Shown piece after piece: positions 46,242 through 55,675 of a stretch of 64,000 bases of DNA. Positions within the stretch are counted from its first letter, which is position 1. Each line of letters starts with the position of its first letter. The DNA lies in contig NZ_JALDUR010000011.1 in NCBI RefSeq assembly GCF_023109675.1, forward strand, positions 1 to 64,000, in the 5' to 3' direction. A model generated the notes under the pieces. That model did not search any database, was not told the DNA's origin, and saw only the letters and a list, made by a program, of their open reading frames with translations. Position numbers and translations under genes: made by a program. Source of the stretch: Streptococcus parasanguinis (GTDB lineage Bacteria > Bacillota > Bacilli > Lactobacillales > Streptococcaceae).

Positions 46242-46499
46242 ATGACACCTGAAAAAATCGCTCGTATCAATGAGCTTGCTAAAAAGAAAAAAACAGAAGG
46301 TTTGACTCCAGAAGAAACAGTGGAGCAAGCAAAACTTCGTGAAGAATACATTGAGGGCTATCGTCGTTCGGTTCGTCACCACATCGAAGGGATCAAAATT
46401 GTGGATGAAGAAGGAAATGATGTAACACCTGAGAAACTACGCCAAGTGCAACGTGAAAAAGGTTTGCATGGCCGTAGCCTCGATGACCCTAATTCATAA
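46242..46499 (+). CDS. DUF896 family protein
   Basis: An 85-residue charged helical protein of the YnzC/DUF896 family: [21 protein letters not shown] and [20 protein letters not shown] are the conserved helical hairpin. B. subtilis YnzC is induced in the SOS response, but the role here is unknown. It follows glyS closely and shares its terminator, as in other streptococci. Confidence 0.9.
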   Translation: MTPEKIARINELAKKKKTEGLTPEETVEQAKLREEYIEGYRRSVRHHIEGIKIVDEEGNDVTPEKLRQVQREKGLHGRSLDDPNS

Positions 46500-46502
46500 G
46501 CA

Positions 46503-46538
46503 AAAGAGTGCTGGAAGAGACTTCAGCACTCTTTTTAA
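46503..46538 (+). terminator. Terminator of the glyQ-glyS-DUF896 operon
   Basis: AAAGAGTGCTG / CAGCACTCTTT with further AAG/CTT pairing, then Ts. Confidence 0.9.
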
Positions 46539-46568
46539 TCTATAAAATTCAGAATATTCTGGACTAGA

Positions 46569-46597
46569 TTGACCAATTTTTAAAAACATGGTATAGT
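46569..46597 (+). promoter_or_regulatory. Promoter of the amino-acid permease
   Basis: -35 TTGACC (46569-46574) and extended -10 TGGTATAGT (TATAGT 46592-46597) are 17 bases apart. A weak TTTTCTG/CAGAAAA hairpin (46624-46645) lies in the leader. Confidence 0.75.
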
Positions 46598-46662
46598 AGA
46601 TTGTATGAAAATTTGAAGTATACTTTTCTGAAAATGTACAGAAAAAGAATTGGAGTAATTAT

Positions 46663-48045
46663 ATGTCAAAAAAACATCATCCTGGTCAAGAAACCGAAAA
46701 TGGGATGGTTCGTGGTCTGCAAAATCGGCATGTTCAGCTGATCGCTATTGCAGGAACCATCGGGACAGGACTCTTTCTTGGAGCCGGTCGTTCCCTTTCT
46801 TTGACAGGTCCTTCTATTATTTTAGTCTATATGCTGACTGGCGCCTTCATGTACTTGATGATGCGGGCGATCGGAGAAATGCTCTATATGGACCCTGATC
46901 AACACACCTTTATCAACTTTATCACCAAGTATCTAGGAAAAGGTTGGGGTTATTTTTCAGGATGGTCCTATTGGGTCTCCTTGGTATTTTTGGGAATGGC
47001 AGAGATCACCGCTGTTTCCAACTATGTCCAGCTTTGGTTTCCAAATTGGCCAGCCTGGCAGATTCAAATTATCTTTTTAGCGCTCTTAAGTTGTGTAAAC
47101 TTGATCGCTGTGAAGGTTTTTGGAGAGGTTGAATTCTGGTTTGGAATGATCAAGATTGTCACTATTTTAGCCTTGATCGCAACAGGAATCTTTATGGTGA
47201 CGACGAATTTTGAAACACCAGCTGGACACGCTAGCTTAAGTAACATTACCAATGGTTTTCAAATGTTTCCAAATGGTTGGGTCAAGTTCGTCATGGCCTT
47301 CCAAATGGTCTTCTTTGCTTACCAAGCAATCGAATTTGTTGGAATTACTACTTCTGAAACCGCTAATCCCCGCCAAGTATTGCCAAAAGCTATTAAAGAA
47401 ATTCCAATCCGGATTGTAATCTTTTATGTAGGAGCTTTGTTGGCGATTATGGCTATTTTCCCTTGGCAACAGCTTCCTGTCAATAAGTCACCGTTTGTAA
47501 CGGTCTTTCAGATGGTAGGAATCAAGTGGGCAGCTGGATTGATTAATTTTGTTGTACTGACAGCTGCTGCATCTTCCTTGAATTCCACCCTCTATTCAAC
47601 AGGGCGTCACTTGTACCAGATTGCAAAAGAAACACCAAACAGCAAAGTGATGAATCGTTTGAAACTGAATAGCTTATCTCGTATGGGGATTCCAAGTCGC
47701 GCGATTATTTTTTCTGCGATTGTGGTTGCTGTTTCTGCCTTTATCAATGTCTTGCCAGGTGTCTCAGATGCCTTTGCCTTGATTACGGCCTCTTCTTCTG
47801 GTGTCTACATTGCTATTTACATTTTGACTATGCTTGCCCATCTTAAGTACCGTAAATCGAAAGAATTTATGCCAGATGGTTTTGTCATGCCAGCCTATAA
47901 AGTGTTGAATCCATTGACCATTGTTTTCTTCCTCTTCGTATTCGTTTGTCTCTTTTTGCAAGAATCAACATACATTGGAGCGATTGGAGCAACCATCTGG
48001 ATCATTCTTTTTGGGATTTACAGCAATTGGAAACATAGTAAATAA
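46663..48045 (+). CDS. APC-family amino-acid permease
   Basis: Proton-coupled amino-acid importer of the AAT family (AroP/CycA-like). It has 460 residues and about 12 hydrophobic helices; the family start RGLQNRHVQLIAIAGTIGTGLFLGAG, YxxxRAIGEM, and the SSLNSTLYSTGR loop are present. The substrate is not evident; D-Ala/Gly/Ser-type or branched substrates are possible. ATG follows TTGGAG. It is monocistronic and followed by an intergenic repeat. Confidence 0.9.
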   Translation: MSKKHHPGQETENGMVRGLQNRHVQLIAIAGTIGTGLFLGAGRSLSLTGPSIILVYMLTGAFMYLMMRAIGEMLYMDPDQHTFINFITKYLGKGWGYFSGWSYWVSLVFLGMAEITAVSNYVQLWFPNWPAWQIQIIFLALLSCVNLIAVKVFGEVEFWFGMIKIVTILALIATGIFMVTTNFETPAGHASLSNITNGFQMFPNGWVKFVMAFQMVFFAYQAIEFVGITTSETANPRQVLPKAIKEIPIRIVIFYVGALLAIMAIFPWQQLPVNKSPFVTVFQMVGIKWAAGLINFVVLTAAASSLNSTLYSTGRHLYQIAKETPNSKVMNRLKLNSLSRMGIPSRAIIFSAIVVAVSAFINVLPGVSDAFALITASSSGVYIAIYILTMLAHLKYRKSKEFMPDGFVMPAYKVLNPLTIVFFLFVFVCLFLQESTYIGAIGATIWIILFGIYSNWKHSK

Positions 48046-48050
48046 ACCGC

Positions 48051-48229
48051 AAGAGAGTGGGACAGAAATCGGTAATTCGTTAGAATTCGATTTCGTCGTC
48101 CCACCTCCGCACAGTTGAGTAGGGCTGTAAAAGCTGATGAAATCAGCGTAGTAGAGCCCACTCAACTACTGCGTCTTGCTCGACAATCCAAAAACAATAA
48201 AGATGCTAGGACTTTTGTCCCAGACTCTT
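48051..48229. repeat. MITE-like intergenic repeat with imperfect terminal inverted repeats
   Basis: 179 bases. The left end AAGAGAGTGGGACAGAAATC (48051-48070) matches the inverted right end (48229-48210) at 16 of 20 positions. Inside are a GTGGGAC...GTCCCAC hairpin (48057-48103) and a long GTTGAGT/ACTCAAC hairpin with AGGGCT/AGAGCCC and GCTGAT/ATCAGC (48114-48166). Repeats of this look are common between streptococcal genes. It may also terminate the permease transcript. Confidence 0.72.
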
Positions 48230-48303
48230 TATTATTTCAGAGCTAGTTTGCTTTTTTAAGAAATTTCTTGGAGTGATTAAAAGAAAAACAGAGATGGAAG
48301 AAA

Positions 48304-48483
48304 TTATTTTTCTTCCATCTCTGTTTTTTGTCCTTGAATGGCTTTTTTGAACCACCAAAGTGAGCCGACTAGGATCAGGGCAGCAAGCCAAAAAATCCAA
48401 GCCTCAATAGTGGTTAGAAAAAAGTAGAGAGCGATAGCATCGACCAATAAAAGTGGGATGAGAATCTGTTTTCTTATTTTCAT
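48304..48483 (-). CDS. 59-residue membrane protein, function unknown
   Basis: A short ORF MKIRKQILIPLLLVDAIALY...KTEMEEK with two hydrophobic helices (about 7-25 and 27-44), a basic N-terminus and a charged C-terminus. It has no Shine-Dalgarno, but an extended -10 (TGATACAAT, 48498-48490) ends six bases before the ATG and TTGTTT lies 16 bases further up, so a leaderless mRNA is predicted. A GGAAGAAAA.../...TTTTCTTCC-type inverted repeat at its end may terminate it. Divergent from rsmH. Confidence 0.68.
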   Translation of the reverse strand: MKIRKQILIPLLLVDAIALYFFLTTIEAWIFWLAALILVGSLWWFKKAIQGQKTEMEEK

Positions 48484-48489
48484 AAGAAT

Positions 48490-48517
48490 ATTGTATCATA
48501 AATCCTAGAGGAAACAA
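48490..48517 (-). promoter_or_regulatory. Promoter of the 59-residue membrane ORF
   Basis: Minus-strand TTGTTT and TACAAT (48495-48490) are 16 bases apart, with extended TGA. The predicted start point coincides with the ATG. Confidence 0.6.
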
Positions 48518-48615
48518 GTGAAATCAAGCCTTTCTAGGTATTTTGTAGGATCCGAAAAGGGCAGATAGGATTAGTTAGTGAATTTTCTTTCAGGAGTGCA
48601 TCTTGGTTCCATTTG

Positions 48616-48624
48616 TGGTAAAAT
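48616..48624 (+). promoter_or_regulatory. Extended -10 directly before rsmH
   Basis: TGGTAAAAT ends nine bases before the rsmH ATG; no -35 at normal spacing and no Shine-Dalgarno. The predicted 5' UTR is zero to three bases. Confidence 0.58.
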
Positions 48625-48633
48625 AGTAAAGAT

Positions 48634-49584
48634 ATGAGTAAAGAATTTCATCATGTAACGGTTTTGCTTCATGAAACGATCGATATGCTGGATGTTAAGC
48701 CAGATGGGATCTATGTAGACGCCACATTGGGTGGGGCAGGCCACAGCGAATATTTGTTAACAAAATTAAATGAATCGGGCCATCTTTATGCCTTTGACCA
48801 AGATCAGCATGCGATTGAGAATGCTAAGATTCGTTTGGCACCTTTCATCGAGAAAGGCATGGTGACCTTCATTAAGGATAACTTTCGTCATTTGAAGGAA
48901 CGTCTAAACGAATTGGGTGTGACTGAAATTGATGGAATCTGTTATGACCTAGGTGTGTCTAGTCCTCAGTTAGATGAACGGGAACGCGGATTTTCTTACA
49001 AGAAAGATGCGCCACTGGACATGCGGATGAATCAAGAAGCTTCCTTGACAGCCTATGAGGTCGTAAATAGCTACGATTACCATGATCTAGTCCGTATTTT
49101 TTTCAAATATGGAGAGGACAAATTTTCCAAGCAAATTGCGCGGAAAATTGAGCAAGCACGAGCAATTAAACCGATTGAAACGACGACTGAATTAGCAGAG
49201 ATTATTAAATCTGCTAAACCAGCTAAGGAGCTCAAGAAAAAGGGCCATCCTGCTAAACAGATTTTCCAAGCCATTCGTATCGAAGTCAATGATGAACTGG
49301 GAGCTGCAGATGAATCAATTCAGCAAGCCATGGATTTGTTGGCCCTCGATGGTCGTATTTCTGTGATTACCTTTCATTCGTTAGAGGATCGATTGACCAA
49401 ACAATTGTTTAAAGAAGCTTCGACAGTTGAGGTTCCAAAGGGGCTTCCCTTTATTCCAGATGATTTGAAACCAAAGATGGAGTTAGTCAACCGGAAACCT
49501 ATTTTGCCAAGTGATGAAGAGCTTGAGGATAATAATCGATCCCATTCAGCAAAACTACGGGTTGCTCGAAAAATACACAAGTAA
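48634..49584 (+). CDS. rsmH: 16S rRNA (cytosine-1402-N4)-methyltransferase
   Basis: SAM-dependent methylation of C1402 in the 30S decoding centre. It has 316 residues: [13 protein letters not shown] start, SAM motif [14 protein letters not shown] (about 31-44), [12 protein letters not shown], and the C-terminal ITFHSLEDR. First gene of the division/cell-wall (dcw) group rsmH-ftsL-pbpX-mraY. The ATG lacks a Shine-Dalgarno and lies right behind an extended -10. Confidence 0.95.
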   Translation: MSKEFHHVTVLLHETIDMLDVKPDGIYVDATLGGAGHSEYLLTKLNESGHLYAFDQDQHAIENAKIRLAPFIEKGMVTFIKDNFRHLKERLNELGVTEIDGICYDLGVSSPQLDERERGFSYKKDAPLDMRMNQEASLTAYEVVNSYDYHDLVRIFFKYGEDKFSKQIARKIEQARAIKPIETTTELAEIIKSAKPAKELKKKGHPAKQIFQAIRIEVNDELGAADESIQQAMDLLALDGRISVITFHSLEDRLTKQLFKEASTVEVPKGLPFIPDDLKPKMELVNRKPILPSDEELEDNNRSHSAKLRVARKIHK

Positions 49585-49595
49585 GAGGAATTGAT

Positions 49596-49931
49596 ATGGC
49601 AGCAAGAGATGAGAGAACAAGAACACAGGTACTGCAAGATCGCTTTCGCCGTTTCTCTAGAGTAGAAAAGGCTTTTTATGGGTCGATTGTCCTAACAGCT
49701 GTGATTTTAGCCATTAGTATCGTCTTTATGCAGACACGAATTTTACAAGTACAGAGTGAGTTGACTGATTTGAATACGGAACTAGAAGCCAAAAAGACGG
49801 AATTGGCAGATGTTCGTCAAGAGGTCAATGAATTAACACGTTATGACCGCTTATCACAGTTGGCTAGCTCCCAAGGAATGAAGCTGCAAAAAGAAAATCG
49901 AAAAACAGTGAGTGCAAGTAGTGATGAATAA
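49596..49931 (+). CDS. ftsL: Cell division protein FtsL
   Basis: Bitopic divisome protein that links FtsB/DivIC to PBP2x/FtsW. It has 111 residues: a basic cytoplasmic N-terminus, one membrane helix (about 30-50, [20 protein letters not shown]), then an extracellular leucine/valine heptad coiled coil (about 52-95). Position between rsmH and pbpX confirms it. It overlaps pbpX by eight bases. Confidence 0.92.
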   Translation: MAARDERTRTQVLQDRFRRFSRVEKAFYGSIVLTAVILAISIVFMQTRILQVQSELTDLNTELEAKKTELADVRQEVNELTRYDRLSQLASSQGMKLQKENRKTVSASSDE

Positions 49932-52206
49932 ATTTAAAAAATTTTTAATCAGGTATTCGATAAAGAAACGTCGCTTGCCGGATCAGAATCGAAAACAAGT
50001 TGGGAAAAATCTCAGTGTACTGGCGATTTTCCTCTTTTTTCTCTTTCTGATTAATTTTGCAATGATTATTGGGACTGACAAAAAATTCGGTGTGACCTTA
50101 TCGGATCAAGCAAAAAAAGTCCATGAGGAGACGGTTATTGTTCCTGCAAAACGTGGAACGATCTATGACCGAAATGGAGCAGTAATTGCTGAAGATGCGA
50201 CGACCTATAACGTTTATGCTGTTATTGATAAAAAGTACAAATCAGCAACCGGAAAAATCCTCTATGTAGAAGAGAGCCAATTTAAAAAAGTAGCAGAAAT
50301 CTTTAAGCAGTACTTAGGGATGGATGAGGATTACGTCATTCAACAGTTGTCGCAAAAGAAATTGAAACAAGTTTCTTTTGGATCGAACGGAAACGGCATT
50401 ACTTATAGTAATATGACAGCTATCCGTGAGGCCATGGAAGCAGCGAAGATTGAAGGGGTTGCCTTTACAACTAGTCCAAATCGAAGCTATAAAAATGGAG
50501 TTTTTGCCTCTCAATTTATAGGGCAGGCCTCTCTTCAAGAAGATAAAGAGGGGAATAAAACCTTGAAGGGGCAATCAGGAATGGAGAAATCCCTCGATCG
50601 TATTCTCGCTGGTCAAAATGGGGTTATCACCTATGACAAAGACCGAAACGGGAATATCGTTCCTGGTTCAGATAAGGTTTCTGTCAAAACAGAAGATGGG
50701 AAGGATGTATACACAACCCTTTCTGCGGAACTTCAAACCTATCTCGAAACCCGAATGGATGTTTTCCAAGAAAAAGTAAAAGGAAAGTATGTTAGTGCGA
50801 CTCTTGTGAGTGCAAAAACTGGAGAAATCCTGGCGACAACGCAACGTCCATCCTATAATGCGGATACCAAACAAGGGTTGGATCTGAAAAACTTGAAAAC
50901 CTGGAATACCATCCTTTATCAAGGTCAATATGAACCGGGTTCAACGATGAAGGTCATGTTATTAGCTTCGGCGATTGATCATGGAACCTTCCCAGCCTAT
51001 AATGAAGTATACTACAGTAACGAACTACAAGTAAAAGATGCGACGATTCGTGACTGGGATGTCAATATGGGCTTGATGGATGGACGCTATATGAACATTG
51101 CTCAGGGCTTTGCCTATTCTAGTAATATTGGGATGACCAAGCTAGAGCAGAAGATGGGAAATAACGTCTGGATGAATTACCTCCACCGCTTCAAATTTGG
51201 TCTCTCTACCCGTTTTGGCATGGGCGATGAGAGTTTTGGAAGCCTTCCGGGTGATAACTATGTTACTCAAGCTATGTCTGCCTTTGGACAAGGGATATCT
51301 GTCACCCAAACGCAGATGTTGCGGGCCTTTAGTGCCATCGCTAATGATGGGCAAATGTTGGAGCCGAGGTTTATTAGTGCTATTTACGATAAAAAATCAG
51401 ACACAGCCCGCAAATCAAAAAAAGAAGTTGTTGGAAAACCAGTTTCAGGATCAGCTGCACAACAGACACGGAACTATATGATCACCGTCGGAACAGATCC
51501 AGAGTATGGAACCTTGTACAGTGATGGACCCATCATTCAGGTACCCGGTCAAAACGTTGCGGTGAAATCAGGGACTGCCCAAATGGCGACAGATCAAGGA
51601 TACTTGCAAGGAGAAAATGATTATATCAACTCGGTTGTAGCCATGACACCTGCAGAAGATCCTGAATTCATTATGTATGTGACGGTCCAACAACCAGAAG
51701 TGAAATTCTCAGCGACCAGCTGGGAAGAGCTGGTTAATCCTATTTTGGAAGATGCAGTTGCTTTAAAAGACGAATTGCATTTGACATCAGAGGCACCAAC
51801 TTTGGATGATGTGACCAAAGAAACGACCTACAAAATCCCTTCAGTAGAAACTCTCTCTAAGGAGTTGAATCTGAAACAAAATCTGAGCCCAGGTGCTTAT
51901 TCAGAGGAATTGCGTCGCAATTTGGTGCAACCAATTGTCCTAGGAACTGGGAAAAATATCCGCAAGATGTCTGTGGATGTAGGCTCTAAAGTCAAAGCCA
52001 ATCAGCAAGTATTGTTATTGACAGAAGACTTTGATGCGGTTCCGGATATGTATGGTTGGACAAAGAAAAATGCGGACATCTTTGGAGAATGGACTGGAAT
52101 TGAGATTACCTATAAAGGTAGTGGAAAGAAAGTAACCAAACAAAGTGTCAAAATGAACACCTCACTCAATAAAACTAAAAAGATTACGTTAACATTAGGA
52201 GACTAA
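49924..52206 (+). CDS. pbpX: Penicillin-binding protein 2X (division transpeptidase)
   Basis: Class B monofunctional transpeptidase for septal peptidoglycan, a main beta-lactam target. It has 760 residues: a membrane helix (about 33-55), dimerisation domain, and a transpeptidase domain with active Ser340 in STMK, SSN (399-401) and KSGT (548-551), then two C-terminal PASTA domains ending ITLTLGD. All catalytic motifs are intact. I choose ATG 49924 (overlapping ftsL) instead of the GTG at 49912. Confidence 0.96.
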   Translation: MNKFKKFLIRYSIKKRRLPDQNRKQVGKNLSVLAIFLFFLFLINFAMIIGTDKKFGVTLSDQAKKVHEETVIVPAKRGTIYDRNGAVIAEDATTYNVYAVIDKKYKSATGKILYVEESQFKKVAEIFKQYLGMDEDYVIQQLSQKKLKQVSFGSNGNGITYSNMTAIREAMEAAKIEGVAFTTSPNRSYKNGVFASQFIGQASLQEDKEGNKTLKGQSGMEKSLDRILAGQNGVITYDKDRNGNIVPGSDKVSVKTEDGKDVYTTLSAELQTYLETRMDVFQEKVKGKYVSATLVSAKTGEILATTQRPSYNADTKQGLDLKNLKTWNTILYQGQYEPGSTMKVMLLASAIDHGTFPAYNEVYYSNELQVKDATIRDWDVNMGLMDGRYMNIAQGFAYSSNIGMTKLEQKMGNNVWMNYLHRFKFGLSTRFGMGDESFGSLPGDNYVTQAMSAFGQGISVTQTQMLRAFSAIANDGQMLEPRFISAIYDKKSDTARKSKKEVVGKPVSGSAAQQTRNYMITVGTDPEYGTLYSDGPIIQVPGQNVAVKSGTAQMATDQGYLQGENDYINSVVAMTPAEDPEFIMYVTVQQPEVKFSATSWEELVNPILEDAVALKDELHLTSEAPTLDDVTKETTYKIPSVETLSKELNLKQNLSPGAYSEELRRNLVQPIVLGTGKNIRKMSVDVGSKVKANQQVLLLTEDFDAVPDMYGWTKKNADIFGEWTGIEITYKGSGKKVTKQSVKMNTSLNKTKKITLTLGD

Positions 52207-52207
52207 G

Positions 52208-53200
52208 ATGTATATTGCTACGATCCTTGTATCGTTTCTATTAACAGTGGCTGCTATTCCAGCCTTTATTCGATTTTACCATCGTGCTCATATTTCCGGG
52301 CAACAAATGCACGAAGATGTGAAACAACACAAAGCGAAAGCTGGCACTCCGACAATGGGTGGAGTTGTATTTCTCATTACAGCCGTTCTAGTTAGTTTTG
52401 TCGTTACCGTATTGACTGGAAATTTCACGCGCCCTGTTCAACTGATTCTATTTATCTTGATTCTATATGGAATTGTTGGATTTTTGGATGACTTTTTAAA
52501 AGTCTTTCGTAAGATTAATGAAGGTCTCAATCCAAAACAAAAATTGGCCCTTCAACTTGTTGGTGGAATCATCTTCTATATTTTTTCTGAACGCCACGGT
52601 GCAGGAAGCCTTTTAAATGTCTTTGGTTACGATCTTTACTTGGGCCATTTCTACATTCTCTTTGCTTTGTTTTGGTTGGTTGGATTTTCAAACGCGGTCA
52701 ATTTGACAGATGGGATTGATGGATTAGCCAGCATCTCCGTTGCTATTAGCCTGAGTGCCTATTCCTTTATTGCCTATATGCAAGGAAAATGGGACATTCT
52801 CTTTGTGACTTTGAGTATGATTGGGGCCTTGCTTGGATTCTTTGTCTTCAACCACAAGCCGGCTAAAATCTTTATGGGCGATGTCGGTAGTCTTGCTCTT
52901 GGAGGGATGCTTGCAGCCTTGTCAATGGCTCTGCATGTCGAGTGGACGTTGCTCTTGATTGGTCTGGTCTATGTCATTGAAACAGGTTCAGTGATGCTAC
53001 AAGTGACCTATTTCAAATGGACCAAGAAACGGTACGGGGAAGGACGTCGGATTTTCCGAATGACTCCTTTCCACCATCATTTAGAACTGGGTGGCCTTTT
53101 TGGCAATGGGCAAAACTGGTCAGAATGGAAAGTGGATGCCTTTATGTGGAGCATTGCCTTGGTGACAAGTGTCGTGACTCTAGTTCTTCTCTACCTATAA
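52208..53200 (+). CDS. mraY: Phospho-N-acetylmuramoyl-pentapeptide transferase
   Basis: Forms lipid I from UDP-MurNAc-pentapeptide and undecaprenyl phosphate. It has 330 residues and about ten membrane helices: [16 protein letters not shown], the [10 protein letters not shown] motif, and FHHHLELGG are hallmark sequences. It starts one base after the pbpX stop, completing the dcw fragment. Confidence 0.96.
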   Translation: MYIATILVSFLLTVAAIPAFIRFYHRAHISGQQMHEDVKQHKAKAGTPTMGGVVFLITAVLVSFVVTVLTGNFTRPVQLILFILILYGIVGFLDDFLKVFRKINEGLNPKQKLALQLVGGIIFYIFSERHGAGSLLNVFGYDLYLGHFYILFALFWLVGFSNAVNLTDGIDGLASISVAISLSAYSFIAYMQGKWDILFVTLSMIGALLGFFVFNHKPAKIFMGDVGSLALGGMLAALSMALHVEWTLLLIGLVYVIETGSVMLQVTYFKWTKKRYGEGRRIFRMTPFHHHLELGGLFGNGQNWSEWKVDAFMWSIALVTSVVTLVLLYL

Positions 53201-53230
53201 AACGACGGTGGGCTTTCCCATCGTTTTTTT
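53199..53230 (+). terminator. Terminator of the rsmH-mraY operon
   Basis: AAAACGA-C-GGTGGG / CCCATCGTTTT stem-loop followed by Ts. Confidence 0.85.
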
Positions 53231-53297
53231 ACTGACTCAGAGAGACTTCGCTGGTTAGGAAAAATGACTCATAAGAGAGGCAAGAAGACAGCTTTTC

Positions 53298-53306
53298 TGA
53301 TATAAT
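53298..53306 (+). promoter_or_regulatory. -10 of the DEAD-box helicase gene
   Basis: Extended -10 TGATATAAT about 28 bases before the chosen ATG, giving a leader of only about 20 bases that contains AAAGGA. Confidence 0.65.
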
Positions 53307-53334
53307 AATAGAGATCATGAAAGGAACTGAGAAA

Positions 53335-54678
53335 ATGAAATTTACAGAGTTTAATTTTAAGCCCTATATTCAAGAGGCACTGAAAGAAATAAATTTTAGA
53401 GAAGCAACCGAAGTACAGGAAAAACTAATTCCGATTGTCCTAGATGGAAATGATTTGGTTGGAGAGTCAAAGACAGGTTCTGGGAAGACCCATACTTTCC
53501 TCTTGCCGATTTTTCAAACCTTAAATGAAGACAGTGAGCAAGTTGAAGCGGTCATCACGGCTCCTAGTCGGGAGTTGGCAACGCAAATTTACCATGCTGC
53601 TCGTCAAATCGCTAGTCATTCTGACAAAGAAATTCGGATTGTAAATTATGTTGGAGGAACGGATAAAAACCGTCAGATTGAAAAATTGCAGGTCAAACAG
53701 CCGCATATCGTGATTGGAACTCCAGGTCGGATCTATGATCTAGTTGCATCCGGTGATCTGGCTATTCATAAGGCTCATACCTTTGTGGTAGATGAGGCAG
53801 ATATGACACTGGATATGGGATTTTTGTCTACCGTAGATAAGATTGCTTCAAGACTACCTCAACAACTGCAGTTTTTGGTGTTTTCAGCTACCATTCCACA
53901 AAAATTACAGCCTTTCTTGAAAAAATATCTCTCAAACCCTGTTATGGAGCAAATTAAGACCAAGACGGTGATTTCAGATACCATCGATAATTGGCTGGTT
54001 TCGACCAAGGGTCGGGATAAAAATGAGCAAATTTACCAATTGACCAAGACCTTGCAACCTTATTTGGCCATGATTTTCGTTAATACAAAAACGAGAGCAG
54101 ATGATCTCCATGCCTATCTAGTAGCTCAGGGACTCAAAGTGGCGAAGATTCACGGAGATATCCCACCACGTGAACGGAAACGGATCATGAATCAGGTTAA
54201 AAATCTTGATTTTGAGTACATTGTAGCGACAGATTTGGCGGCGCGTGGAATTGATATCGAAGGGGTAAGTCATGTCATCAACGATGCCATTCCTCAAGAT
54301 CTTTCTTTCTTTGTTCACCGTGTCGGCCGGACAGGCCGCAATGGCCTGCCAGGTGTCGCTATTACTCTTTATCAACCAAGTGATGATTCAGATATCCGTG
54401 AACTAGAAAAAATGGGCATTCGTTTCGTACCGAAAGTGTTGAAAAATGGGGTTATTGAAGATACCTATGATCGGGATAGACGGGCGAATCGTGAGAAGAA
54501 GCAAGAGAAACTTGATATCGAAATGATTGGTCTGGTGAAGAAGAAAAAGAAAAAAATCAAACCAGGCTACAAGAAAAAAATCAAATGGGCAGTTGATGAA
54601 AAGCGGAGAAAAGCTAAGCGAGCGGAAAATCGAGCGCGTGGTCGGGCAGAAAGAAAGGCCAAACGCCAAACTTTCTGA
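53335..54678 (+). CDS. cshB: DEAD-box RNA helicase (CshB-like)
   Basis: ATP-dependent RNA helicase probably acting in ribosome assembly, cold growth or mRNA decay. It has 447 residues: Q motif around FNFKPYIQEAL, motif I ESKTGSGKTH (about 45-54), motif II DEAD (VVDEADM), motif III SAT, and motif VI HRVGRTGR. The C-terminal 70 residues are very lysine/arginine-rich. ATG 53335 has AAAGGA at good spacing; an upstream in-frame ATG (53317) lies almost on the transcription start. The symbol is by similarity. Confidence 0.9.
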   Translation: MKFTEFNFKPYIQEALKEINFREATEVQEKLIPIVLDGNDLVGESKTGSGKTHTFLLPIFQTLNEDSEQVEAVITAPSRELATQIYHAARQIASHSDKEIRIVNYVGGTDKNRQIEKLQVKQPHIVIGTPGRIYDLVASGDLAIHKAHTFVVDEADMTLDMGFLSTVDKIASRLPQQLQFLVFSATIPQKLQPFLKKYLSNPVMEQIKTKTVISDTIDNWLVSTKGRDKNEQIYQLTKTLQPYLAMIFVNTKTRADDLHAYLVAQGLKVAKIHGDIPPRERKRIMNQVKNLDFEYIVATDLAARGIDIEGVSHVINDAIPQDLSFFVHRVGRTGRNGLPGVAITLYQPSDDSDIRELEKMGIRFVPKVLKNGVIEDTYDRDRRANREKKQEKLDIEMIGLVKKKKKKIKPGYKKKIKWAVDEKRRKAKRAENRARGRAERKAKRQTF

Positions 54679-54763
54679 TCCCTTGTTTCAAATGCTTAAA
54701 AGAAAACATAGATTTTCTTTAGGAACTCCATAAAGAAAAACTATTGGGAACTTGTCTAAAATT

Positions 54764-54798
54764 ATGATAGACTAAATTTGTATAGTCTATCATTTTTC
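54764..54798 (+). terminator. Perfect inverted repeat before the amino-acid ABC genes
   Basis: ATGATAGACTA (54764-54774) and TAGTCTATCAT (54783-54793) form an 11-bp perfect stem followed by TTTTCT. It could terminate the helicase transcript or serve as an operator for the ABC genes downstream. Confidence 0.55.
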
Positions 54799-54874
54799 TA
54801 TTTCTGTAGCAATTTTTGGAATTCCAATAGTGAATATGATAGAATGTTTATGTTCGAGAAAGGAAGTAACAAAA

Positions 54875-55675
54875 ATGTTTACAACTAATCTTTTAACTGC
54901 CAACTGGTATGCTGACTTTTTAAAACACGTTCCAGATAGCAAGCTGTTTAGTTTGAGAGCCGTATTGGATGCATTTCCGGCTGTCATAGGGAAATTGCCT
55001 GTGACGATTTTATTAGCCCTAGGAGGCGCATTTTTTGGGATTATTTTTGCCATGATTTTTGCTCTGGTCAAAATTAATCGTGTACGAATTCTTTACCCGA
55101 TTCAAGCTGTTTTTGTCAGTTTTTTACGGGGGACTCCTTTGTTGGTTCAGTTGATGTTGACCTATTATGGGATTCCTCTTATTTTAAAAGCGATCAATCA
55201 GTCTTATGGAACAGCTTTTAATATTAATGCCATTCCAGCTGAGTTATTTGCAATTGTGGCTCTTGCCTTTAATGAGGCGGCTTATGCGAGTGAGACCATC
55301 CGGGCAGCCATTTTATCAGTGGATCCTGGTGAAATTGAGGCAGCGCGTAGTCTTGGAATGACCAACCGTCAAGTTTATCGCCGGATTATTATTCCCAATG
55401 CAGCAGTCGTTGCAACTCCAACCTTAATCAATTCTCTCATTGGCTTGACCAAGGGGACCTCGCTAGCCTTTAGTGCCAGTGTAGTTGAAATTTTTGCTCA
55501 AGCACGGATTATTGGGGGGAGCGATTTGAAGTACTTTGAACGCTTTATCACGGTATCGATTGTTTACTGGATTGTGAATATTCTCATTGAAATACTAGGC
55601 CGTCACATTGAACGTCGACTGGATATTGAGACTCCCGTAGCAATTGATTTACCAGATCAGGAGGTCCGGATCTAA
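54875..55675 (+). CDS. Amino-acid ABC transporter permease
   Basis: Membrane subunit of a polar amino-acid importer (HisM/GlnP family). It has 266 residues with about five helices and the EAA loop EIEAARSLGMTNRQVYRRIIIP that contacts the ATPase. ATG 54875 follows AAAGGAAG; the longer reading from 54830 lacks this. No substrate-binding protein is encoded nearby, so it must be supplied from elsewhere. One-base overlap with the ATPase gene. Confidence 0.92.
   Translation: MFTTNLLTANWYADFLKHVPDSKLFSLRAVLDAFPAVIGKLPVTILLALGGAFFGIIFAMIFALVKINRVRILYPIQAVFVSFLRGTPLLVQLMLTYYGIPLILKAINQSYGTAFNINAIPAELFAIVALAFNEAAYASETIRAAILSVDPGEIEAARSLGMTNRQVYRRIIIPNAAVVATPTLINSLIGLTKGTSLAFSASVVEIFAQARIIGGSDLKYFERFITVSIVYWIVNILIEILGRHIERRLDIETPVAIDLPDQEVRI

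Noticed and set aside
51562..51573. A resistance-type substitution next to KSGT in PBP2x (Val before Lys)
   Set aside because: The residue varies naturally between streptococcal species, and without same-species references it cannot be called a resistance change.
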